Positions 8,844-18,262 are shown, numbered from the stretch's first letter. The stretch: DNA of 64,000 nt from Sporolactobacillus shoreae (GCF_004684935.1 NZ_SRJD01000004.1:1-64000), one strand, 5' to 3'. The notes: generated from the letters alone by a model not told the origin. Translations and numbers: made by a program.

Positions 8844-9641
8844 ATGTTATATCACTATTTGTTGACTCTTTTTCCGGTTGGCGTTTTAGCAGGGATAATC
8901 AGTTCGTCTGTAGGACTTGCCTCACTCGTTTCCTACCCTGCATTGCTCGCCTTAGGGATACCGCCAGTTTTTGCAAATGTTACAAATACAGCCGCACTCA
9001 TATTTACAGGAGTGGGGTCGGGAATAGCGTCAAAGCGCGAGTTGCGCGGTCAGGGCCGCAAGCTTTTCAAACTGTTACCGCTTACTATAATTGGCAGCAT
9101 TTGCGGAGGTATACTCTTATTAGTAGCACCGGCGACAACATTTGAACATGTTGTCCCTTTTTTCATTTTGGCTGCGGCGTTACTGATTTTACGTCCGAAA
9201 CAAACGGGTCATGATAAGGACGGGCAGCAAAGCGCCATCAGCGATGAAAATAAGAGAGACATGCTTCGCCTGAAAGCGGCAGAAGTCGCTTATAGTATAG
9301 CCATTCTCATTGTTGGGGCTTATACGGGATACTTCGGTGCGGCGGGCGGCGTGATTATGCTGGCCATCTTATCGGCAACAAGCCATGCAAAGTTTGCGGA
9401 GTATAACGCACTGAAAAACGTATCGTTAGGCGCATCAAATCTTGTAGCCACGTTACTCTATGCCGTTCGCTCACATATCTATTGGCTGGCGGTGGCCCCT
9501 CTAGCTGCCGGACTTTTCATCGGCGGATATATCGGTCCCTATATTGTGCGTCTTATTCCTTCTAAAGTGATGAAAATCGTCATAGCCATTGGGGCGATAG
9601 GGCTCGCCACGTCTTTATTCATACAAACCTATTTTTGGTAA
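8844..9641 (+). CDS. TauE/SafE-family membrane permease
   Basis: A 265-residue protein with about eight hydrophobic segments in two related halves. Both halves carry the family's Gly-rich turn: GIISSSVGLASLVSYPALLALG near the N-terminus and GYFGAAGGVIMLAILS near residue 160. The family exports or imports sulfite, sulfoacetate or other small anions. The ATG follows GGAAAGGTG. It is a single-gene transcript, so the substrate cannot be told. Confidence 0.8.
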   Translation: MLYHYLLTLFPVGVLAGIISSSVGLASLVSYPALLALGIPPVFANVTNTAALIFTGVGSGIASKRELRGQGRKLFKLLPLTIIGSICGGILLLVAPATTFEHVVPFFILAAALLILRPKQTGHDKDGQQSAISDENKRDMLRLKAAEVAYSIAILIVGAYTGYFGAAGGVIMLAILSATSHAKFAEYNALKNVSLGASNLVATLLYAVRSHIYWLAVAPLAAGLFIGGYIGPYIVRLIPSKVMKIVIAIGAIGLATSLFIQTYFW

Positions 9642-9693
9642 GCCAATTCTATAGGGGGCACCGGTGATCCAACTCAGTATCCGGAGAATTTTC

Positions 9694-9737
9694 AATGTCC
9701 TACAAGCGCTAGACTGTTTTCTAACGCGTGTAGGGCA
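9694..9737 (+). terminator. Terminator-like hairpin
   Basis: CCTACAAGCGCTAGA pairs imperfectly with CTAACGCGTGTAGG. The following T tract is short, so this is a weak call. Confidence 0.45.
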
Positions 9738-9790
9738 TTTTGCGTTTGTTGCCCTTTTTTCGATAGGTTTATTTAATCATAAACTTTGGG

Positions 9791-9830
9791 TTGCAACTTT
9801 AGTTGGTTCGTTTTAAAATGTACATACATT
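9791..9830 (+). promoter_or_regulatory. Promoter and MarR-type operator
   Basis: TTGCAA (9791) and TAAAAT (9814) are 17 bases apart. A perfect inverted repeat AATGTA-CA-TACATT (9817-9830) overlaps the -10 box, 20 bases before the marR start. This is the usual arrangement for autorepression by a MarR dimer. Confidence 0.65.
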
Positions 9831-9849
9831 CTAAAACCGAGGTAATCAA

Positions 9850-10317
9850 ATGGCAATAAACCAACCCACATTTATGAGCAATTGTATCTATTTCACTGCG
9901 AGTCACTTACTGCGTGAACTTGAACGCCTGGCTAATGAAAGTTTTGCTCCGACGGGTATGGCTCCAGCCTACACCTACATGATGCTCATGATCAGCAGAA
10001 ATGATGGATTGACCATGACGGAGTTAGCCGATGCATTCGATTATGAGCAATCAACCCTTTCGCGGATGGTGCAAAAACTGGTGTCACGCGGCTGGTTGGA
10101 GAAAAAGCGTCAGGGCCATCAAACCCGCTTATTCATCACGACACGTGCAGCGGCTATCTTACCTGTGATGGAAGAGTCACTCAACGTTTTTCGGGAGCTA
10201 AGCGATGAGATGATGGGCGGGCGTTCAGAGAAGTTGCAAACGTCTCACACCATGTTGGCAGCGACGCAAAGAGCACGGACACATCTTAACACAGTAAAAC
10301 GGGGTCACTTATTATGA
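9850..10317 (+). CDS. MarR-family transcriptional regulator
   Basis: A 155-residue winged-helix regulator. The recognition region reads LTMTELADAFDYEQSTLSRMVQKLVSRGWLEKKRQGHQTRLFIT (DNA-binding helix and wing, residues ~55-98). Its stop overlaps the start of the MFS gene by ATGA, so the pair forms one operon, and a palindrome over its promoter suggests autorepression. It probably controls the exporter in response to a substrate of that pump; the ligand is unknown. Confidence 0.85.
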   Translation: MAINQPTFMSNCIYFTASHLLRELERLANESFAPTGMAPAYTYMMLMISRNDGLTMTELADAFDYEQSTLSRMVQKLVSRGWLEKKRQGHQTRLFITTRAAAILPVMEESLNVFRELSDEMMGGRSEKLQTSHTMLAATQRARTHLNTVKRGHLL

Positions 10318-11561
10318 GTCAAGAACATCGATCTTGGTACGGTACCATTCTTTTCATTGGATTCTTGGTGTTGCTGGTATCTTCCGGCGTCAGAGCTTTT
10401 CCGTCAACGTTGGTTTTGCCCTGGCAACAGGAGTTTGGCTGGAGTCGCGGCGGCATTTCTGCAGTCATTGCGACAGGAACACTATTGTTTGGTCTCATTG
10501 GGCCATTTTCCGCTGCTTTTCTGCAGCGCTATGGTGCACGACGCGTCGGTAGTGTGGCATTGCTTATTCTGGCAATGGTAACCCTTGTTTTACCTTTTAT
10601 GAAAACGATCTGGCAGGCAGAAATCTTAGTCGGATTGATATCGGGAACAATGACCGGAGCACTGGCAGATGTGTACGGTATCTATATCGCAAACAACTGG
10701 TTCGTTAAAAATCGTGGACTTGTGCTCGGAATGTTCACTGCCAGCTCATCAGTGGGGCAATTAATCGTATTGCCAATCATTGCGTTAATGATTGAAACTC
10801 AAGGGTGGCACAAAGCTGCGCTCGCCGTGGCTCTTTTTATTGTCATTGTCTTTATTCTGATCATTTGGCTGATGCGTGACTATCCACATCAGGTCGGTTT
10901 GTCACCCTATGGCAGTCGCACTCCAGTGGCTCCCGTTTATCCAAAAATAAATGTTCAGGCTGTTTTATCACAGCCATTGCAAGCATTGCGTGCGGCATCT
11001 AAAAGCAAGGTATTTTGGCTATTGGCATTGCCCTTTTTTGTTTGCGGTGCCTCAACATCCGGTTTAATTGGTGTCCATTTTATTGCAGCCGGTCAGGATT
11101 ATGGCATGTCGGAAGTGCATGTATCTGATGTTATGGCGTTGATGGGCATATTTGATATTATTGGTTCGCTGATCGCCGGATTCTTAACGGAAAAATTTGA
11201 TTCACGCTATATTCTCATTTCCATGTATGGACTAAGAGGATTGGATTTATTTTTATTACCCCTTGCGCTCTCGCAGGGAGGCGCTCTATTAATTGCTTAT
11301 GCGATTTTGTTCGGCTTTAGCTGGAATGCCACAGTATCGCCAACCATCAAATTAATCGCTGAAAATTTTGGTATCGAAAAATCTGGAATGCTCTTTGGCT
11401 GGGTATTTGTCCTCCACCAGATTGGCGGTGCCTTAATGGCTTATGTGAGTGGTGCGATGCATGATATGGTGCACAACTACGTGATGGCTTTCGGCATGGC
11501 TGGTGTCATGTGTCTGGTAGCAGCTTTAATGGTTGTGGTTGTTCCAAAACCTGCTAAGTAG
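10314..11561 (+). CDS. MFS transporter co-transcribed with marR
   Basis: A 415-residue, 12-helix major facilitator protein. N-terminal features LPWQQEFGWSRGGISAVIATG and a loop with RYGARRVG resemble the monocarboxylate/oxalate-formate branch of the family. The start overlaps the marR stop. Such pairs usually export a toxic compound or move an organic acid; the sequence does not decide which. Confidence 0.8.
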   Translation: MSQEHRSWYGTILFIGFLVLLVSSGVRAFPSTLVLPWQQEFGWSRGGISAVIATGTLLFGLIGPFSAAFLQRYGARRVGSVALLILAMVTLVLPFMKTIWQAEILVGLISGTMTGALADVYGIYIANNWFVKNRGLVLGMFTASSSVGQLIVLPIIALMIETQGWHKAALAVALFIVIVFILIIWLMRDYPHQVGLSPYGSRTPVAPVYPKINVQAVLSQPLQALRAASKSKVFWLLALPFFVCGASTSGLIGVHFIAAGQDYGMSEVHVSDVMALMGIFDIIGSLIAGFLTEKFDSRYILISMYGLRGLDLFLLPLALSQGGALLIAYAILFGFSWNATVSPTIKLIAENFGIEKSGMLFGWVFVLHQIGGALMAYVSGAMHDMVHNYVMAFGMAGVMCLVAALMVVVVPKPAK

Positions 11562-11621
11562 AAATAATAAGGTAAGATAGTCATCCATCTTCAAATACCT
11601 TCTTCCTTCAAATCGATGATT

Positions 11622-11659
11622 AGTCAGTGCTTCGAGTGAATCAAGGCGCTGGCTTTTTT
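11622..11659 (+). terminator. Terminator of the marR-MFS operon
   Basis: AGTCAGTGC pairs with GCGCTGGCT (two wobble pairs) and runs into TTTTTT. Confidence 0.8.
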
Positions 11660-11746
11660 GTTATATTCAGAGGTTTTCCATTTTGCTCAACCGCGTATGG
11701 TGCCCCATGTTGCGATCATGCGGAAACTTTAAGACGAATTTTCTTA

Positions 11747-11775
11747 TTGACAAAAAAGATTCGAGTGGTTATATT
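11747..11775 (+). promoter_or_regulatory. Strong SigA promoter of the Gfo/Idh gene
   Basis: TTGACA (11747-11752), 17-base spacer, TATATT (11770-11775). The leader to the start codon is about 150 bases and contains an unused AGGAGGTGAG at about 11831. Confidence 0.75.
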
Positions 11776-11929
11776 GAAATCAGTTACAGAATGAATTTAA
11801 TTGTTGAAATTATTTTCATTTTGAATAGCGAGGAGGTGAGGCTCTCGATCGTTCATTCTTTAAAGATGAAGTATCGCAAATCGTTGGGGCAGACTCAGAA
11901 AAAAAACAATGAATGAGAGGATGAATAAA

Positions 11930-12922
11930 ATGAAAACGTTTAACTGGGGAATGATTGGTACTGGATGGATTGCACATGAAATGGCGGACGCACTAAATGC
12001 TGTGAATGGAGAAATTTATGCCGTAGCCGATGTGAATGAAGCGGCTTTACAGGCATTTAGCAAAGAAAAGAATATTCAGCACACGTTCTCAAATCCGGAC
12101 GATCTGCTTAAAGATCCCAATGTCGATGTGATCTATATCGCTACCCCTCATAATTTTCACTATAGTTACATCATGAAAGCTCTGGAAGCAGGCAAGAATG
12201 TTTTTGCTGAAAAAGCGATTACGGTCAATTCGCAACAGTTAAATAAAGTAAAGGAACTGGCTGATCAAAAAGGATTGATTGTAACCGAGGGACTCACATT
12301 ATTCCACATGCCGCTTTATAAACAAGTCAAGCATCTCGTTCAATCCGGAGAACTCGGCGATGTCAATCTCGTTCAGGTGAACTTTGGTAGTCTGAAAGAT
12401 TACGATGTCAAAAACCGCTTCTTTAACAAAGACTTAGCAGGCGGTGCACTATTAGACATTGGCGGTTATGCTACAGCTTTTGCACGCTCATTCCTGAAAA
12501 CGCAACCAACGAATATTCTGACCACCGTCAAATATTTTGAAACAGGGGTTGATGAACAATCAGGGATTATCTTAAAAAACCTGGATGATCAATTAGCGGT
12601 TATGTCCTTGTCAATGCGTGCGAAGCAGCCGAAACGCGGAGTGATTTCAGGCACTAAGGGATACATCGAAATATCTAACTATCCACGAGCCACAAAAGCC
12701 GAGATCACCTATACGAAAGATGCGCACACGGAATCACATGAAGTGCTGACCGCAGGAGACGAATCCCTTGCCCTGCAATACGAAGTTCAGGATATGCAAA
12801 GATATATTGAACAGGGCCATGATGACGGCGAGTTTGCCTTATCCGTAGACATTATGGATATATTGACCAACGTGCGAAACCAGTGGGGCATGAAGTACCC
12901 GTTTGATCGCACGGATATTTAA
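11930..12922 (+). CDS. Gfo/Idh/MocA-family oxidoreductase
   Basis: A 330-residue NAD(P)-dependent sugar or polyol dehydrogenase. The Rossmann motif GMIGTGWIAHEM begins at residue 6, the conserved ATPHNFHY near 73 and the AEKAITVN block (catalytic Lys of EKP) near 91. The C-terminal half is the open beta-sheet substrate domain with GGALLDIGGY. The ATG at 11930 has GAGAGG 9 bases upstream, better than the ATG 7 codons earlier. The substrate is not determined; a role in sugar metabolism fits the PTS gene that follows. Confidence 0.85.
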   Translation: MKTFNWGMIGTGWIAHEMADALNAVNGEIYAVADVNEAALQAFSKEKNIQHTFSNPDDLLKDPNVDVIYIATPHNFHYSYIMKALEAGKNVFAEKAITVNSQQLNKVKELADQKGLIVTEGLTLFHMPLYKQVKHLVQSGELGDVNLVQVNFGSLKDYDVKNRFFNKDLAGGALLDIGGYATAFARSFLKTQPTNILTTVKYFETGVDEQSGIILKNLDDQLAVMSLSMRAKQPKRGVISGTKGYIEISNYPRATKAEITYTKDAHTESHEVLTAGDESLALQYEVQDMQRYIEQGHDDGEFALSVDIMDILTNVRNQWGMKYPFDRTDI

Positions 12923-13045
12923 AGGGAAAGAACAGCGTAGATCTTCAACAAAAGAAAAAGGAAACTTTCAATGTGCGCTCAATTCCTGTTATTAAGGGAG
13001 CACTGAGAAAGTTCATTAAAAGCTTGTGTTTCTAACGGCATCAAA

Positions 13046-13059
13046 TGTAACCGGTTCCA
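13046..13059 (+). promoter_or_regulatory. Candidate cre or LacI-type operator before the fructose PTS gene
   Basis: TGTAACCGGTTCCA is a near-perfect palindrome and fits the cre consensus with one mismatch. A further nested hairpin (CAGAC at 13110 with GTCTG at 13131, CGGT with ACCG inside) follows in the leader. Either CcpA or a LacI-family repressor could bind the first site. Confidence 0.5.
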
Positions 13060-13177
13060 TAAATGGCTATGTCCCGCACTTGAAGGCCTTTCCGAAAGAA
13101 ACGGACCGACAGACGAACGGTTCTGTACCGGTCTGAACGACTCGATGTCTTATAAGAACATAAAGGGTGAGTACAAA

Positions 13178-15100
13178 ATGAAGATTACCGATCTGATGAT
13201 TGAGCGTGCAATGGTCATGGATATGCAGGCGACAACAAAAGACGAAGCCATGGACGAACTCATCGCCAGCCTGGAGAAGAACGGAAGAATCAATGATCCA
13301 AAGCTCTTCAAAGAAATGATTCTGAAGAGAGAGGCGGAATCAAGTACCGGAATCGATAATGGAATTGCCATGCCGCATGCGAAGACCAAAGCGGTCAACA
13401 AGGCGACGGTTGTGTTCGGACGCAGCAAGAAGGGCATTGATTACAAAGCGCTCGACGGAAAACCCTCTTATCTCTTCTTTATGATTGCAGCACCGGAGGG
13501 GGCAGCTAATGTTCATTTGCAAACATTGGCAGCGCTTTCTAAATTGCTGATTGATCCGAAGTTTGTCACTAAACTGAAAAAAGCTAAATCTTCTGAAGAG
13601 ATTGCTCGGTTATTTGATGACAAGCAGGTTGAAAAAGAAGAGGAGGAGAAGAAAGAGGCGCTTCACAACGCTCCAGGAGTAACGGACAATAAAAAATTTG
13701 TCGTGGCAGTGACCGCATGCCCCACAGGGATCGCCCACACCTATATGGCAGAAGACGCCTTGAAGAAAAAAGCCGAAGAGATGGGTGTTTCGATCCGAGT
13801 TGAAACAGATGGTTCTGAAGGGGCAAAGCACGTACTCACACGGGGCGAGATTGCCCGCGCGGCCGGCGTCATTGTGGCGGCGGACAAAAAAGTTGAAATG
13901 GCCCGCTTCGATGGTAAAAAGGTGCTCCAGACACCGGTCAGTGACGGTATCCGCAAGCCTGAAGAACTGATCACCAAAGCGCTTCGCGGAGAGGCACCGA
14001 TGTACCATGCGGAAGGCGGCCCGGACCTTTCTGGAACAGAAAGCACAAACGGTATCTGGAACAGAATCTATAAAGATCTTATGAACGGCATTTCGCATAT
14101 GCTTCCCTTTGTTGTGGGGGGTGGTATTTTACTGGCCATCTCCTTCATGTTTGAACACTTGGGCAAGAACAATCCCATTTTTCAGATGCTGAGCACGATT
14201 GCCGGTGGCCAAACCGGTGCCTTCCACTTCCTGATTGCGATTCTGGCCGGCTATATCGCCGTAAGCATTGGTGACCGTCCGGCATTAATGCCTGGTGTTG
14301 TCGGAGGATTTATGGCCTATTCATCGAACGCAGGATTCCTTGGCGGTCTTGCCGCCGGGTTTCTGGCCGGATGGGTGATTATTCTACTGAAAAAAGTATT
14401 CGCCGGACTTCCCAAAACACTCAACGGCCTGAAACCGATTCTACTTTATCCGGTATTTGGCCTATTGATTACCAGCGGACTCATGTATTACATTCTCGAT
14501 CCGATTTTTACATGGATTAATACCGGTCTGATCGGCGCGCTGAGTCATCTGGGTACCGGGAACGCCATATTGCTCGGACTCGTTCTCGGCGGGATGCAGG
14601 CTGTGGACATGGGCGGTCCTGTCAACAAAGCGGCCTATACTTTCGCGATCGGCGTATTCGCCAGCGGCGCGTCAAACGGCGGGCTGATGATGGCCGCAGT
14701 AATGGCCGGCGGCATGGTTCCGCCGCTTGCGATCGCTTTGGCCACAACCTTCTTCAGAGCGAAATTCAATGAAGAAGAGCGCAAAGCAGGCATCACGAAT
14801 TATATTCTCGGGCTATCGTTTATTACGGAAGGCGCCATTCCGTTCGCTGCCGCCGATCCGCTGCGGATTATCTGCTCAAGCATTATCGGTTCGGCAACCG
14901 CGGGCGCTCTGACTCAATTATGGAAAGTCAACATTCCGGCACCACACGGTGGTATCTTTGTTGTTGCCCTGAGCAATCAGCCCTTCTTGTTTCTCGCTGC
15001 GATTCTGATCGGCGCCGTGATCGCCGGTCTGATTATCGGCTTTTGGAAGAAACCACTGGCAAAGCAGGAAAAGGCATCACAGAGCGTGAGTATCCTGTGA
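13178..15100 (+). CDS. fruA: Fructose-type PTS transporter, EIIABC in one chain
   Basis: A 640-residue phosphotransferase permease. The EIIA domain (1-150) has its phospho-His at H67 in GIAMPHAKT. The EIIB domain (~172-270) has its phospho-Cys at C181 in TACPTGIAHTYMAEDA. The EIIC membrane domain (~305-630) carries GDRPALMPGVVGG, GGPVNKAAYTFA and the TEGAIPFAAADP block. A Lys/Glu-rich linker joins EIIA and EIIB. ATG at 13178 follows AAAGGGTGAG. The usual partners fruR and fruK (1-phosphofructokinase) are not adjacent, so mannose or another ketose/polyol is possible; the gene symbol reflects family only. Confidence 0.85.
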   Translation: MKITDLMIERAMVMDMQATTKDEAMDELIASLEKNGRINDPKLFKEMILKREAESSTGIDNGIAMPHAKTKAVNKATVVFGRSKKGIDYKALDGKPSYLFFMIAAPEGAANVHLQTLAALSKLLIDPKFVTKLKKAKSSEEIARLFDDKQVEKEEEEKKEALHNAPGVTDNKKFVVAVTACPTGIAHTYMAEDALKKKAEEMGVSIRVETDGSEGAKHVLTRGEIARAAGVIVAADKKVEMARFDGKKVLQTPVSDGIRKPEELITKALRGEAPMYHAEGGPDLSGTESTNGIWNRIYKDLMNGISHMLPFVVGGGILLAISFMFEHLGKNNPIFQMLSTIAGGQTGAFHFLIAILAGYIAVSIGDRPALMPGVVGGFMAYSSNAGFLGGLAAGFLAGWVIILLKKVFAGLPKTLNGLKPILLYPVFGLLITSGLMYYILDPIFTWINTGLIGALSHLGTGNAILLGLVLGGMQAVDMGGPVNKAAYTFAIGVFASGASNGGLMMAAVMAGGMVPPLAIALATTFFRAKFNEEERKAGITNYILGLSFITEGAIPFAAADPLRIICSSIIGSATAGALTQLWKVNIPAPHGGIFVVALSNQPFLFLAAILIGAVIAGLIIGFWKKPLAKQEKASQSVSIL

Positions 15101-15255
15101 GGATAAAAATGAAAGCGAATCACGATTGAATGTCCGCTTAATGAGTCAGATGAAACGTTCAGCTAAAATGTTCATTTCACGGACATGATAGCCGGCAATC
15201 GTTGGAGAGACAATCGACAGCTTTTGATCGAAACTAAATACTTATAACAAAACGG

Positions 15256-15289
15256 AAAAACTGCTTCCTGAATTAGGAGGCAGTTTTTC
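15256..15289 (+). terminator. Terminator of fruA
   Basis: AAAAACTGCTTCCT pairs with AGGAGGCAGTTTTT across a short loop, ending in a T run. The stretch 15290-15546 after it shows no gene I can support. Confidence 0.9.
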
Positions 15290-15546
15290 ATTTGGTAAAA
15301 AGTTGGAGCGATCAACATAGTAGATCAGAGATTTCCCAATAAATTTGCCTTTAACTGAGATACTTTTGGACGAATCACTTCTGAACAATCTGAATTACCG
15401 GACAACCCTTATTACAGATGGGGTATTGTCTTCCCCTGATCACAAAGACTCAATCGATCGTCACCCTTCTGGTGGTTCTGTTTCATTTCTTATAAATATA
15501 CTCCAGACAGGAAATAATAAGGCATAAAAGTCTGGAGATGGTATTC

Positions 15547-15741
15547 GTGAAAATAAAAATTTTTACTGACTCGAACCTAAGCACCCTGGAAAAGTCAGTG
15601 AATGAATTTTTAGATCAAAATGATCTGATTAAAACCATTCAATTCACCACATCATTGAAAGATGCTGATGATATGGTTCCGGGTCTTGACGCGAGGTTAT
15701 TTTATTCAGTCATGATCCTTTACACGGAAGCAAAAGGTTAA
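15547..15741 (+). CDS. Small protein resembling sporulation protein Cse60
   Basis: A 64-residue acidic protein starting KIKIFTDSNLSTLEKSVNEFLDQND and ending in a stretch with ARLFYSVMILY. The layout (short beta strand, ~20-residue helix, then strands ending F-Y-S-x-x-I-x-Y) resembles the Cse60 family, made under SigE in the Bacillus mother cell, function unknown. GTG at 15547 lies 9 bases after GGAG; an ATG three codons earlier sits inside that ribosome site. It is a single gene closed by its own terminator. The family assignment comes from pattern memory only. Confidence 0.6.
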   Translation: MKIKIFTDSNLSTLEKSVNEFLDQNDLIKTIQFTTSLKDADDMVPGLDARLFYSVMILYTEAKG

Positions 15742-15746
15742 AGAAG

Positions 15747-15771
15747 AGCACCCGCCGAGGTGCTTTTCTTT
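15747..15771 (+). terminator. Terminator of the Cse60-like gene
   Basis: AGCACC-CGCCGA-GGTGCT followed by TTTCTTTT. Confidence 0.85.
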
Positions 15772-15816
15772 TGCTTCAAAACAGATCAATCAGATGCCGC
15801 TCACCGCTGCCTAAAT

Positions 15817-15857
15817 GACTGAAAAGTTTGGATATCAAGCATCTATACTTTTCAGTC
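15817..15857. repeat. Isolated 11-bp perfect inverted repeat
   Basis: GACTGAAAAGT (15817-15827) is the exact reverse complement of ACTTTTCAGTC (15847-15857), with 19 bases between. There is no T run and no gene within 200 bases on either side, so a terminator role is unlikely. The rest of 15772-16088 shows no gene. Confidence 0.6.
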
Positions 15858-16088
15858 TGACACCTTACATACTTGAAACTGAGCATGCGTTTGAAATAAC
15901 GCAAAGGCCAGTGATTTTTTCCTTTCAGATTCTGTCAACCAAATGCGGATCTGAAGATAGATCCGGCAACAATGAAACTGAATATTGATATAATGAGAAT
16001 ATATTTAATGTAAAAGGAAAAGTGAGTTTCACAGATTTGCCTGAGCATGATGAGACACCGGGTGCCACTTATCAAGGGAGTTGGAGAA

Positions 16089-16604
16089 ATGGAAAATGAA
16101 GAGGTCCAATTTTGGGGAACGTTAACCAAGAAAGAATTTTATAAGTTGAATTCTTATGTAAACAGAAAACGTTTTTTCATTGCAATTGCAACGTATTTTA
16201 CGCTTCTATTTTTGCTGTATTTGATTCTTTTTCGCCATCTTTTTATTTCAATAGTGATGGCAGTGGTTTTTACACTAGTACTTTGGCTGGTATTGATGAT
16301 CATCGTCCCTCTTAGAGTGAGAAAAGAATATTCGAGTAATCAGTTAATAAAACAAGAAGTTCACTATGATGTGAATAGCAATGAAATAATACAAATGCGT
16401 GGAAAATCAAAGGTTTATTACAAGTGGGAGGATTTAAATTCTGCTTACGAATATAAAGATATGTTTCGGATTCACATTTCAAAACATCAAGCATTAGTTA
16501 TTCCAAAGCGATTCTTTGAAAGTGATGAAGATATTCGTAAATTTCAAAGTTTGATCAGACTATCAATGCCGGAAAAGAAAGTGCATTTAAGCAAGCAACA
16601 GTGA
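16089..16604 (+). CDS. YcxB-like membrane protein
   Basis: A 171-residue protein with two adjacent membrane helices (residues ~29-46 and ~52-74) followed by a soluble C-terminal half. That half carries YDVNSNEIIQMRGKSKVYYKWEDL and ends in HQALVIPKRFF, the pattern of the YcxB-like domain. Function in this family is unknown. The ATG at 16089 follows AAGGGAGTTGGAG and excludes an upstream in-frame ATG without a ribosome site. Confidence 0.65.
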   Translation: MENEEVQFWGTLTKKEFYKLNSYVNRKRFFIAIATYFTLLFLLYLILFRHLFISIVMAVVFTLVLWLVLMIIVPLRVRKEYSSNQLIKQEVHYDVNSNEIIQMRGKSKVYYKWEDLNSAYEYKDMFRIHISKHQALVIPKRFFESDEDIRKFQSLIRLSMPEKKVHLSKQQ

Positions 16605-16617
16605 GAGAAAAGAATGG

Positions 16618-16659
16618 AGCTCGCAATCCTTGGTATATAGGGGGTTATGAGCTTTTTTA
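16618..16659 (+). terminator. Terminator between convergent genes
   Basis: AGCTC (16618) pairs with GAGCT (16649), with AATCC/GGGTT inside, and is followed by TTTTTT. It serves the YcxB-like gene. Confidence 0.65.
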
Positions 16660-16686
16660 TCCTGGAAGTAGCCAACTGTTCATTTT

Positions 16687-17625
16687 TCAAAGTTCGTGCG
16701 TGCGCTTGATCGTCACAGTTGTTCCTTTGTCTATTTCAGAATCAACATGGAGGATCAATGAAAGCCGGTCGGCGACTTCTTTGGCCAAGAAAAAACCCAG
16801 ACCTGTCGCTTTTTTATCACGTCGGCCGTTGTAGCCGGTAAAACCGTGCTCGAACAGGCGTGGCAGGTCTTCCTTTAAAATGCCGATACCCGTGTCGCTG
16901 ATTTGGATGGACTGCGCGGTAATGCGGATGGTGACCTTGCCTTTCTGGGTATACTTGACGGCATTGCCGATGATTTGTTCCAGTGCGAAGGAAAGCCATT
17001 TTTCGTCTGTAGTCCATGCTTCTTCGCCATCAACGGTGACGCTGAGACCTTTTTTAATAAACAGCGGGGCGAACTTGCGCACGATTGCCTGTAGCAGGGG
17101 CTTCAAGGGTACTTTTGTAAAGCGGTAATCCGTCTGTTCGTGGTTCAATCGCAGATAATAGAGCAGCATGTCGAGATAATTCTCCAATTGAAAGGTCTGC
17201 TCTTTCAATTCATCAACTGTGAAATCTCCGGTTTGTCCCATCAAGTCAAGGACGGACAGGGGGACTTTCATTTGGTGGCTCCATATGCTGACCACATCGG
17301 TTAAGTTCTCATCAAATTTTTTGATCCCAGCGATTTTATTTTCGTAGTATTCTTTCTGCTCCTCGAGCAGTTTTAGCAGATCGTGTTCTGCCTGAGACTG
17401 TGGTTTTAAGTCAACCTGTGGAACGACTTGCCGGAGCCGTTCGTGATGGCGACGCTGAAACCGGTAATAATCATAGCTGCTGAAAACGATCAGAACGGTC
17501 ATGCCAAATAATAAGCTCGCCCAAAACGTCCGCATCGGCAGACCGCGCAGATAAAAGGTCAGACTCATGACGATAATGATCGCGAGGACAGCGTAAATAT
17601 AATGCTTTCGCTCACGCCAGAACAT
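16687..17625 (-). CDS. bceS: BceS-type intramembrane-sensing histidine kinase
   Basis: A 312-residue kinase with two closely spaced membrane helices (~8-26 and ~33-50) and almost no extracellular loop, the mark of kinases that sense through a partner ABC transporter. The phospho-acceptor H117 lies in SIWSHQMKVPLSV, the N box in EQIIGNAVKYT, and the ATP boxes in DTGIGI and GLGFFLAKEV. ATG at 17625 has GAGGTG upstream and overlaps the end of the regulator gene by 14 bases. With the neighbouring BceR, BceA and BceB homologues it makes a peptide-antibiotic detoxification module. The symbol denotes family, not a tested orthologue. Confidence 0.88.
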   Translation of the reverse strand: MFWRERKHYIYAVLAIIIVMSLTFYLRGLPMRTFWASLLFGMTVLIVFSSYDYYRFQRRHHERLRQVVPQVDLKPQSQAEHDLLKLLEEQKEYYENKIAGIKKFDENLTDVVSIWSHQMKVPLSVLDLMGQTGDFTVDELKEQTFQLENYLDMLLYYLRLNHEQTDYRFTKVPLKPLLQAIVRKFAPLFIKKGLSVTVDGEEAWTTDEKWLSFALEQIIGNAVKYTQKGKVTIRITAQSIQISDTGIGILKEDLPRLFEHGFTGYNGRRDKKATGLGFFLAKEVADRLSLILHVDSEIDKGTTVTIKRTHEL

Positions 17626-18262
17626 AGCCGACACCTCGCACTGTTCCAATATAATCAAAACCGATGGCATTCAGTTTCTTACGCATCCGCGCAATATTGA
17701 CTTGCAGGGCGTTGGCATCGATGTATTCATCCGATTCCCAGAGCTTCGCAAGCAGCACATCTTTGTTTACCGTTTGATTGGGGTGTTCAAAGAGTGTGCG
17801 GAGCAGTTTTGCCTCCGTGGGCGTCAGATCGACTTTGTCGGCGCCTTTCTTCAGCTCTGTTCCTTCCAATACAAACCCCAGGTAGGATAATTGCGACTGA
17901 GAAAAGTTATAGGTTCTGCGGAGCAGCGCATTGATCTTGGCTTTCAGCAGCTCGATCGAAAACGGCTTTGTGATATAATCGTCCGCCCCCATGTTCATCG
18001 CCATCACCTGATTCATCTCATCATCCGCTGAACTCAGGAAGATGATCGGTGTCGTTGACCGTTTCCGAATCTCTGTTGTCCAGTAAAAACCGTTAAAATA
18101 GGGCAGAGTAATATCCATCAAAATCAAATCAGGTGCCGCCTCATCAATTTCCTGACGGACGCAGCGAAAATTTTGTACGGAAACAACCGTGTATTCATTC
18201 AGCGCAGATGTTAGTTGTTTCACAATCGCTGCGTCGTCTTCCACAATAAATACTTTTGTCAT
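17612..18262 (-). CDS. bceR: BceR-type OmpR-family response regulator
   Basis: A 216-residue regulator. The receiver domain has D50 in LILMDITLP as phospho-acceptor, acidic D9/D10 near the N-terminus, and the switch Lys in DDYITKPFS. The C-terminal winged helix holds LTPTEAKLLRTLFEHPNQ and ends RGVGYVLA. ATG at 18262 follows GGGAG by 8 bases. It is transcribed with the kinase, divergent in purpose but same strand as bceAB, from which it is separated by a terminator. Confidence 0.9.
   Translation of the reverse strand: MTKVFIVEDDAAIVKQLTSALNEYTVVSVQNFRCVRQEIDEAAPDLILMDITLPYFNGFYWTTEIRKRSTTPIIFLSSADDEMNQVMAMNMGADDYITKPFSIELLKAKINALLRRTYNFSQSQLSYLGFVLEGTELKKGADKVDLTPTEAKLLRTLFEHPNQTVNKDVLLAKLWESDEYIDANALQVNIARMRKKLNAIGFDYIGTVRGVGYVLA

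Noticed and set aside
11683-11916. 77-codon frame in the leader of the Gfo/Idh gene
   Set aside because: It spans the strong promoter at 11747-11775 and so would not be transcribed from it; only a short 3' part lies in the mRNA.
15345-15527. 60-codon frame after the fructose PTS gene
   Set aside because: No ribosome site and no recognisable features.
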